Below are positions 58,451 through 64,000 of a stretch of 64,000 nucleotides of DNA, in pieces. Below the pieces are notes generated by a model. It saw nothing but the letters and a program-made list of their open reading frames with translations, was not told the DNA's origin and made no database searches. The stretch is from positions 34,175 through 98,174 of the forward strand of contig JAFXDK010000068.1 of assembly GCA_017521805.1 (NCBI GenBank). The letters are read 5' to 3'. The stretch comes from Ruminococcus sp. (GTDB lineage Bacteria > Bacillota > Clostridia > Oscillospirales > Ruminococcaceae). Every line of letters starts with the position of its first letter. Within the stretch, counting starts at the first letter, position 1. The position numbers were made by a program, and so were the translations under genes.

Positions 58451-59722
58451 ATGAAAAAATTATTTTCTTTTATTTCCGTGGCTATGCTTGGCATGTCCCT
58501 CCTTGCCTCCTGTGCGGAATCGGACAATTCCGCTGAAATTGAGGAGGAAGAAGAAGCAACTGAGTTCACTGTTACTTATGAGGACCCCGATTATTATACC
58601 CGATTCAAAGGCAAGGGTATCTCCATAAACGTCTACAACTGGGGAGACTACATCTCCGCAGGTGCTGACGAGGGCACTGTCGATGTAAACGGCGAATTTG
58701 AAAAGCTGACGGGTATTAAGGTCAACTATACAAACTTTGCCACAAATGAGGAGCTTTACGCTAAATTAAAGGGCGGCGCGGCTTCCTATGATGTCATTAT
58801 CCCCTCTGATTACATGATAAGCAAGATGATTAAAGAGGATATGATTCAGCCCATTAACTTCGATAATATCCCAAATTTCAAGTACATTATGGAGAATTTC
58901 AGAAATCAGGACTACGACCCCGATAATGCCTATTCTGTGCCTTATACGTGGGGTACTGTAGGCATTATGTACGACACCACAATGATTGATATTCCCAAAG
59001 AGGATATTGACTGGGATTTGCTCTGGAATGAGGATTACGCCGACCAGATTCTTATGTTTGATAATCCCCGTGACGCTTTCGCCATAGCTGAAATTATGCT
59101 TGGCTACTCCCTCAATACCGAAAATGAGGAGGAAATGCGCGATTCTGCAGCAAAGCTTCTTGAACAGAAAAAAATCGTTCAGGCTTACGTTATGGACGAG
59201 GTTTTCGACAAAATGGGCGCAGGTGACGCACTTATTGCCCCATACTACGCAGGGGACGCTCTGACGATTATGGAGGATAACGACGCTCTGGACTTCGTTA
59301 TTCCCAAAAGCGGCACAAACCTTTTCGTTGACGCTATGTGTATTCCAAAATCCGCAAAGCAGAAAGAAGCCGCTGAAATGTACATCAATTTCCTCTGCGA
59401 ACCCGATATTGCCTTTGCCAATATTGACTATATCTGCTATTCTACGCCTCATCAGGCTGCTTTCAATATGCTTGACGAGGAAATGCAAAACAGCCCTATC
59501 ACTTATCCCAATCAGGATTTTATCCGTGATAAGACTTCCGTTTTCGTCAATCTCTCCGACGAGGCGAATCAGCTTATGCAGGATTTATGGACGGAAATGA
59601 AATCTGCCGAAGATGAAAACGTCAACAGGTGGATTGCTCCTGTTTTCCTTGTTTTCTGCGTTATTCTCATGGCATTTGTGCTCATAAGACGGCATATTAA
59701 AAAGAAAAAAGACATTTTTTGA
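58451..59722 (+). CDS. potD: Spermidine/putrescine-binding lipoprotein with C-terminal membrane helix
   Basis: 423 residues from the ATG at 58451 behind GGAG. Lipobox LLASC (Cys21). Periplasmic-binding fold with VYNWGDYISAG, VNYTNFATNEELYAKLKGG, quoted as FATNEELYAKLKGG, SDYMISKM and PYTWGTVGIMYD, the polyamine-binding residues of PotD. Unusually a hydrophobic helix (about 389-411, APVFLVFCVILMAFVLI) and a Lys-rich end follow, so the protein may be anchored at both ends. Confidence 0.92.
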   Translation: MKKLFSFISVAMLGMSLLASCAESDNSAEIEEEEEATEFTVTYEDPDYYTRFKGKGISINVYNWGDYISAGADEGTVDVNGEFEKLTGIKVNYTNFATNEELYAKLKGGAASYDVIIPSDYMISKMIKEDMIQPINFDNIPNFKYIMENFRNQDYDPDNAYSVPYTWGTVGIMYDTTMIDIPKEDIDWDLLWNEDYADQILMFDNPRDAFAIAEIMLGYSLNTENEEEMRDSAAKLLEQKKIVQAYVMDEVFDKMGAGDALIAPYYAGDALTIMEDNDALDFVIPKSGTNLFVDAMCIPKSAKQKEAAEMYINFLCEPDIAFANIDYICYSTPHQAAFNMLDEEMQNSPITYPNQDFIRDKTSVFVNLSDEANQLMQDLWTEMKSAEDENVNRWIAPVFLVFCVILMAFVLIRRHIKKKKDIF

Positions 59723-59860
59723 TGCGGAGCTTTGCTCGCAAGGCGAATAATATCCGCCCATGTAACAAATTAAAACAAAAACAAATCAAATATGTAAATT
59801 TGTACATAAAATTTTATGTGAATATTAAAATATTATATAAGAAATACAACCGTTCTGTGA

Positions 59861-59889
59861 TTGACATTGTTATCACAAAGTGATATAAT
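59861..59889 (+). promoter_or_regulatory. Promoter of proS
   Basis: TTGACA (59861-59866), 17-base spacer, TATAAT (59884-59889). The leader is about 33 nt, too short for a T-box. Confidence 0.88.
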
Positions 59890-59928
59890 ATAAAATAGAG
59901 TGATTGTAAATATGAAAGGATTTTTAAA

Positions 59929-61371
59929 ATGGCAAAAGATAAAAAAATGGTTACTGCGATAACCTCCATGAATGAGGATTTCGCACAGTGGTATACCGAT
60001 ATATGTAAAAAAGCTGAGCTTGTTGAGTATACAAGCGTTAAGGGCTGTATGGTTATCCGTCCCTACGGCTACGCTATCTGGGAGAATATCCAGCGTATCC
60101 TCGACGGAATGTTCAAGGCTACAGGTCACGAAAATGTGTGTATGCCTATGTTTATCCCCGAAAGCCTCCTCCAGAAAGAGAAAGACCACGTTGAGGGCTT
60201 CGCTCCCGAAGTTGCGTGGGTTACTCACGGCGGAAGCGAAAAGCTTGAGGACAGACTTTGCGTTCGTCCTACTTCCGAAACTCTTTTCTGTGAGCATTAT
60301 TCAAATATAGTTCACTCCTACCGTGACCTCCCTAAGCTCTACAATCAGTGGGTAAGCGTTGTTCGCTGGGAAAAAACTACTCGTCCTTTCCTCCGTTCAA
60401 GAGAATTTCTCTGGCAGGAGGGACATACAATTCACGCTACTGCTGAGGAAGCTATCATCGAGACAGAGAAAATGCTCAATGTTTATGCCGACTTCTGCGA
60501 AAATTCCCTCGCTATGCCTGTTGTAAAGGGCAAAAAGACAGAGAGTGACAAATTTGCAGGTGCTGTTTCTACTTACGCTATTGAGGCTCTTATGCACGAC
60601 GGTAAGGCGCTTCAGGCAGGTACTTCCCACTACTTCGGTGACGGATTCGCTAAGGCTTTCGATATTGAATATACAGACAAGGAAAACAAGCGTGTATATC
60701 CTCACCAGACAAGCTGGGGCGTTACAACTCGTCTTATCGGCGCTGTTATTATGACTCACGGTGACGATAACGGTCTTGTTCTCCCCCCTGCTATTGCTCC
60801 AATTCAGGCTGTAATTATTCCTATTGCTCAGCATAAGGAGGGCGTTCTCGATAAGGCTAATGAGCTGAAAGACCGCCTTGCTGCTGCAGGTGTACGCGTA
60901 AAGCTCGACGACAGCGAAAACTCTCCCGGCTGGAAGTTCGCTGAGTACGAGATGAAGGGCGTTCCTGTACGTGTTGAAATCGGTCCTCGTGATATCGAGG
61001 AGGGCAACTGCATTATCGCTTCCCGTTGGAACGGCGAAAAGGTTACTGTATCTATTGATGAGCTTGAAGCTGCTGTCGCTCAGAAGCTTGATGAGGCTCG
61101 TGAGGGTATGTTCAATAAAGCTCTCGAAAACCGCGAGAAAAAGACATACTCCTGCTCTACTATGGACGAGATTATCGACGCTCTCGAAAAGAACGGCGAC
61201 GGTTTCGTAAAGGCTCTCTGGTGCGGCGAGGAAGCTTGTGAGGACGAGGTCAAGGAAAAGACCGGCGTCGGCTCACGCTGTATCCCTCTTATGCAGGAAA
61301 GAATCGCAGGAAATTGCGTATGCTGCGGCAAGCCTGCTCAGCATATGGTTTACTGGGGTAAAGCTTATTAA
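59929..61371 (+). CDS. proS: Prolyl-tRNA synthetase (archaeal/eukaryote-type, short form)
   Basis: 480 residues. It charges tRNA-Pro. Class II motifs: [29 protein letters not shown] and ...[17 protein letters not shown]. There is no editing insertion between motifs 2 and 3, as in the short form, and the C-terminus is the zinc-binding domain with [18 protein letters not shown] and the final GKAY. Found in many Clostridia and Bacteroidetes. Confidence 0.95.
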   Translation: MAKDKKMVTAITSMNEDFAQWYTDICKKAELVEYTSVKGCMVIRPYGYAIWENIQRILDGMFKATGHENVCMPMFIPESLLQKEKDHVEGFAPEVAWVTHGGSEKLEDRLCVRPTSETLFCEHYSNIVHSYRDLPKLYNQWVSVVRWEKTTRPFLRSREFLWQEGHTIHATAEEAIIETEKMLNVYADFCENSLAMPVVKGKKTESDKFAGAVSTYAIEALMHDGKALQAGTSHYFGDGFAKAFDIEYTDKENKRVYPHQTSWGVTTRLIGAVIMTHGDDNGLVLPPAIAPIQAVIIPIAQHKEGVLDKANELKDRLAAAGVRVKLDDSENSPGWKFAEYEMKGVPVRVEIGPRDIEEGNCIIASRWNGEKVTVSIDELEAAVAQKLDEAREGMFNKALENREKKTYSCSTMDEIIDALEKNGDGFVKALWCGEEACEDEVKEKTGVGSRCIPLMQERIAGNCVCCGKPAQHMVYWGKAY

Positions 61372-61403
61372 TTCGTAATTCGTAATGCGTAATTCGTAAT
61401 TAT
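61371..61403. repeat. TTCGTAAT/GCGTAAT micro-repeats after proS
   Basis: AATTCGTAATTCGTAATGCGTAATTCGTAATT, quoted in part: units of 8-9 nt that begin at the proS stop codon. Confidence 0.7.
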
Positions 61404-61437
61404 GCAAACACGTTTGTATTGCGTAAACTGATTTTTC

Positions 61438-61470
61438 ATCATAGGACGGCTATTTTCCGCCCTATGATGA
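61438..61470 (+). terminator. Hairpin after proS
   Basis: CATCATAGGACGG, TATTTT loop, CCGCCCTATGATG with one bulge. Strong stem, no T run. Confidence 0.55.
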
Positions 61471-61492
61471 TTATGTTATGTATACTGATTAT

Positions 61493-61546
61493 AGCTAACA
61501 GCTAAAAGCTAACGGCTAACGGCTGACAGCTAATAGCTAACATCTA
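61493..61546. repeat. AGCTAAC-type degenerate tandem repeats
   Basis: Units of 7-10 nt: AGCTAACAGCTAAAAGCT, AACGGCTAACGGCTGACAGC, TAATAGCTAACATCTA. Probably slippage derived. Confidence 0.65.
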
Positions 61547-61550
61547 ATTT

Positions 61551-61596
61551 GGCGGTATCGTACAAAATCGGATTATCCATTTTGTATGGTATTGCC
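61551..61596 (+). ncRNA. Structured RNA hairpin of 18 base pairs
   Basis: GGCGGTATCGTACAAAAT (61551-61568) pairs along its whole length with ATTTTGTATGGTATTGCC (61579-61596) if G-U pairs are allowed (four of them); the loop is CGGATTATCC. Because wobble pairs exist only in plus-strand RNA, structure appears selected on that strand. No function known; the region to 61756 is AT-rich without genes. Confidence 0.45.
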
Positions 61597-61795
61597 TAAA
61601 ATTTAAATCTTTTAAATTAAAAGTATTAATAATTTTATTGTTTTTTGTCGAATTTTTTAGTTATTCTCAATAATTAACAATCAACAGTTGATAAATTTGT
61701 AGAATATCCACAAATCAAGGTCAAATCCGTCGAATGACGGAGAAAATATAATTTTTGTGTCGCAAAAAGCGGCACGTATTGGAGGTATGATTCAT

Positions 61796-63157
61796 ATGTT
61801 CATCAAAAAACTTTTCACCCTTTTCTGTGCTATGCTCTTGTCATTGACAATCATGCCTCTCAACGAGGCATGGCTCCTCAAAGCAAATGCCGCTGTTCAG
61901 GCATTATGGCCTGTTGAAGCCGAATTTGACGAAATCACAACGCCATTCGATGATAACCGCAACACAGGCGGACTTTACGGCGGCCACAACGCTATTGATA
62001 TCCCCGCCGACGCTAACACCAACATTTACGCTCCCATAAGCGGCGTGTGTGTTTCAGCAGGCTGGATGGGCGATTACGGCAATCTCATCGTACTCCGTCA
62101 CGAAAGCCTTGGTATCTACACATTCTACGCTCACTGCAATTCCACGGCAGTCTACGCAGGACAAGCCGTAAATGCAGGAGATGTTATCGGATATGTTGGA
62201 AATACCGGAAATTCCTACGGCAACCACGTTCACTTCGGTATTTGCGATACACTTCTCGGCGGATATCCCACAGCTACATATTACAACCCTGAAACATTTT
62301 TTACTTATTCCATGGAACAAGCGCCTGAAACACCCGTTATTCCGGAAACTCCGCAGAATCCCACAGAATCCACAACTCCCACAGAGCCTACAATTCCCGA
62401 TACTTCTGTAACACCTGCAGAGTGTCAGTGCTCCGAAGAATATGCGGGTACATATGTCACAAAAAATATCACAACTTATCTTAATATCAGAAGCGGCCAC
62501 GGCTCGAATTATGATATCATCGGTCAGATTTACCCCGAAAATAAGTTTGAGGTAATCAAGGCTGACGGTCAGTGGGCTCATATAAAACATGGTAATATTT
62601 CAGGCTATTGCTCAATGGAATATATCAGACTTTTTGATAATCCCGAATCTGCTATGACACTTTCAAATGCAATCGTTCCAAATGGTCGAATTGCAAAGGG
62701 CAAGCCTATAGATTTAGGCGGCGTTATCAACTCAAATCTCCGTATAACACGCTTTACAGGCGGAATCTATAAGTCTGACGCTTCAACTCCTGTCTATGTT
62801 ATGGAGAAGAATCCAAACAGCTACAGCTACAGTCTCTCAGGAGAATTCGACAACAATATGTTATTTGACAAGCTTGATGTTGGTACATACGTTTACAAAA
62901 TTGAGGCTGAGGACGAAAGCGGCAAGGTTTATCCCCTTGTGGGTATAAGCTTTATGGTTACACAGGAGCTTGCGTCCGGCGACCTCAATGGCGACGGCGG
63001 AGTTACTATTTCTGACACTGTAATTCTTCAGAAATATATTCTCGGATGCGAAAGACTTACTCCCGAACAGCTCCAAAGTGCCGATTTAACAGCTGATTCT
63101 ACTGTAGATGTTTTTGATATGATAATGTTCAGAAAAGCTCTTATAGGCGAAAAATAA
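61796..63157 (+). CDS. M23 peptidase with SH3 and dockerin domains
   Basis: 453 residues from the ATG at 61796, about 10 nt after GGAGG; an ATG at 61787 is too close. Signal peptide about 1-32. LytM/M23 domain (about 45-160) with zinc ligands His64 and Asp68 (GGHNAID), His113 and HVH at 144-146, so it should cut peptidoglycan peptides. A Pro/Thr linker (about 168-205), an SH3b domain (about 218-282, TYLNIRSGHGSNYDIIGQI), a beta domain and a C-terminal dockerin (about 390-453, GDLNGDGGVTISDTV and ADLTADSTVDVFDM) follow. The dockerin would tether a cell-wall enzyme to a cohesin. Confidence 0.9.
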   Translation: MFIKKLFTLFCAMLLSLTIMPLNEAWLLKANAAVQALWPVEAEFDEITTPFDDNRNTGGLYGGHNAIDIPADANTNIYAPISGVCVSAGWMGDYGNLIVLRHESLGIYTFYAHCNSTAVYAGQAVNAGDVIGYVGNTGNSYGNHVHFGICDTLLGGYPTATYYNPETFFTYSMEQAPETPVIPETPQNPTESTTPTEPTIPDTSVTPAECQCSEEYAGTYVTKNITTYLNIRSGHGSNYDIIGQIYPENKFEVIKADGQWAHIKHGNISGYCSMEYIRLFDNPESAMTLSNAIVPNGRIAKGKPIDLGGVINSNLRITRFTGGIYKSDASTPVYVMEKNPNSYSYSLSGEFDNNMLFDKLDVGTYVYKIEAEDESGKVYPLVGISFMVTQELASGDLNGDGGVTISDTVILQKYILGCERLTPEQLQSADLTADSTVDVFDMIMFRKALIGEK

Positions 63158-63167
63158 AAAATTACAA

Positions 63168-63202
63168 AAACTCCCCGAAACAGATATCTCGGGGAGTTTT
63201 TA
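63168..63202 (+). terminator. Terminator of the M23 gene
   Basis: AAACTCCCCGA, short loop, TCGGGGAGTTTTTA. Also acts for the convergent small gene. Confidence 0.88.
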
Positions 63203-63206
63203 TTGT

Positions 63207-63380
63207 CTATTTCTTATCTTTCGGATTATAAATACTAAGTCCGAATATCGATACTGTCAGCACCATATATATTATCAGTTTAATTATCGGCGGAACAGGC
63301 ACACTGCCCTCCTTTATGAAAAATATCACAGAAATTATACATAATACTATCAGCAGAAGATTTTTTTGTTTTTTGTTCAT
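63207..63380 (-). CDS. Small membrane protein, two helices
   Basis: 57 residues from the ATG at 63378-63380 behind GGGAGTG. Two hydrophobic segments (about 8-22 and 32-50) with a Pro-rich VPVPP turn. No family recognised. It lies between two dockerin genes. Confidence 0.55.
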   Translation of the reverse strand: MNKKQKNLLLIVLCIISVIFFIKEGSVPVPPIIKLIIYMVLTVSIFGLSIYNPKDKK

Positions 63381-63412
63381 TTTTTCACTCCCTGTGCAGC
63401 ACAAGATAATAA

Positions 63413-63444
63413 GTTATACCCGAAGTTTTTAACCTCGGGTATAT
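63413..63444 (-). terminator. Hairpin after the partial dockerin gene
   Basis: ATACCCGAGG and CTTCGGGTAT with an AAAAA-type loop just after the stop on minus; short T run only. Confidence 0.5.
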
Positions 63445-63448
63445 ATTA

Positions 63449-64000
63449 TTACAATTCATCAATCATTTTTGCATCATACATCTGGATTGTCAGTGCGTCA
63501 GATAGTGTTATACCGCTTCCAGGTTTATAACAGTCAGCATTTGCCGCACCCTGTGCGGAAAGAGCATATTTGTCAGGATTTCCGAGAGCCTGGAATACTG
63601 CTGTAGCATCTGCGATTGTTACCTTACCGTCACAGTTTGCATCGCCCTTTAATGTTACTTTGATTGGCTGAGTTGTTGTTGTCACAGGCTTTGTAGCGGT
63701 AGACTTCTCTGTGGTTGTGGTTGTGGTTGTTGTAGTTGTGGTTGTTGTAGTTGTTGTGGTGGTTGTGATTACAGGTGTTTCACCATTGGATATTACTTCT
63801 ACATCAAACTTGCCTACAACATTTTCATTATCTGCAAGAGTAACGTATACAGGGTAAGTTCCCTCTTTGCTTGTATCCACTTTTGATGTATCTATTATAA
63901 AGTTACTTGAATTTATACTTTCATTTTCAATAAGAACGTTTCCGAAAACATCTGATACTGTTGCTGTAAAATTGTCGTTAAAAATTATTTCTTCATCGCC
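63449..64000 (-). CDS. Secreted Ig-like/Thr-linker/dockerin protein, C-terminal part
   Basis: 183 codons are present and the frame is open at base 64000, so the start lies outside; a GTG at 63878-63880 is internal. The visible part is a bacterial Ig-like domain (NFTATVSDVFGNVLI and GTYPVYVTLADNENVVG, quoted in parts), a Thr tract of 20 residues plus TEKSTATKPVTTTTQ, and a C-terminal dockerin (about 125-183) with GDANCDGKVTIADATAV and a second loop CYKPGSGITLSDAL. The Thr tract resembles that of the 22646 protein. Probably an extracellular enzyme or structural protein. Confidence 0.85.
   Translation of the reverse strand, partial: GDEEIIFNDNFTATVSDVFGNVLIENESINSSNFIIDTSKVDTSKEGTYPVYVTLADNENVVGKFDVEVISNGETPVITTTTTTTTTTTTTTTTTTTEKSTATKPVTTTTQPIKVTLKGDANCDGKVTIADATAVFQALGNPDKYALSAQGAANADCYKPGSGITLSDALTIQMYDAKMIDEL

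Noticed and set aside
59723-59928. T-box riboswitch before proS
   Set aside because: Promoter lies only 40 nt before the start and no specifier loop or antiterminator motif is visible.
61600-61795. c-di-AMP (ydaO) riboswitch before the M23 gene
   Set aside because: Such switches are common before wall hydrolases, but the conserved core motifs were not found; only short hairpins CCGTC/GACGG and GTCGC/GCGGC are present.

Overview
The window looks like a chromosomal segment of an anaerobic, low-to-medium GC Firmicute of the Ruminococcus type (Oscillospiraceae). The grounds are five secreted proteins with type I dockerin-like modules (two of the 'DxSDASxxLxxYA' style), FabK as the only enoyl-ACP reductase seen, a four-subunit 2-oxoacid:ferredoxin oxidoreductase, archaeal-type short ProS, Gram-positive style Shine-Dalgarno sites with many TTG/GTG starts, and strong TTGACA-N17-TATAAT promoters. 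Genus assignment is inference.

Layout. 1-426: 5' end of guaB (minus, runs off the window). 614-4928 (minus): fabD-aroE-aroK-amidohydrolase-LRR/dockerin protein. 5234-14120 (plus): type II fatty-acid synthesis operon fabH-fabK-DUF4177-fabG-fabF-accB-fabZ-accC-accD-accA-acpP, ending at clear terminators. 14454-17716 (minus): gamma, beta, alpha and ferredoxin subunits of a 2-oxoacid:ferredoxin oxidoreductase plus a P-loop ATPase. 18042-21368: large YfhO-family membrane protein. 21669-23881 (plus): a radical SAM/SPASM enzyme overlapping by 4 nt a secreted, repeat-bearing, Thr-rich dockerin protein; this is the best candidate for an undescribed system. 24622-32153 (minus): sugar-type ABC permeases, an HlyD-like adaptor, a MacB-core-like protein and a very long solute-binding lipoprotein. 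32801-33065: tRNA-Gly, tRNA-Arg, tRNA-His. 33292-38108: accessory stretch of Fic protein, orphan small genes, a NUDIX hydrolase, and two promoter-driven units of tRNA-Thr-like sequences around one genuine tRNA-Thr(CGT). 38225-44810: SpoIVB-like peptidase, HPr, trmD-rimM-esterase, purB, second Fic protein. 45067-49062: cyclophilin-type proteins and murA. 49329-51149: cysteine-ladder LRR dockerin protein. 51472-54149: ylxM-ffh-(small membrane protein)-rpsP-khpA. 54423-59722: LysR regulator and potABCD. 59929-61371: proS. 61796-64000: M23 peptidase/SH3/dockerin protein, a small membrane protein, and a partial Ig-like/dockerin protein.

Housekeeping modules are coherent: malonyl-CoA formation (AccABCD) feeds FabD/FabH and the FabF-FabG-FabZ-FabK cycle on AcpP; the oxidoreductase could supply or fix acyl-CoA primers; ylxM-ffh and rpsP-khpA form the usual translation/secretion cluster, although rimM-trmD sit about 12 kb away on the other strand.

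Non-coding DNA is rich in repeats: about a dozen GTAGGG-headed palindromes resembling REP sequences, often in inverted pairs; a second palindrome family built on CTAAAAACCG; a nine-copy 13-nt-period repeat; multi-hairpin blocks; and micro-repeats. No transposase, integrase, CRISPR array or rRNA gene was seen. Motif searches were by eye, so family names rest on recognised motifs and not on database hits.
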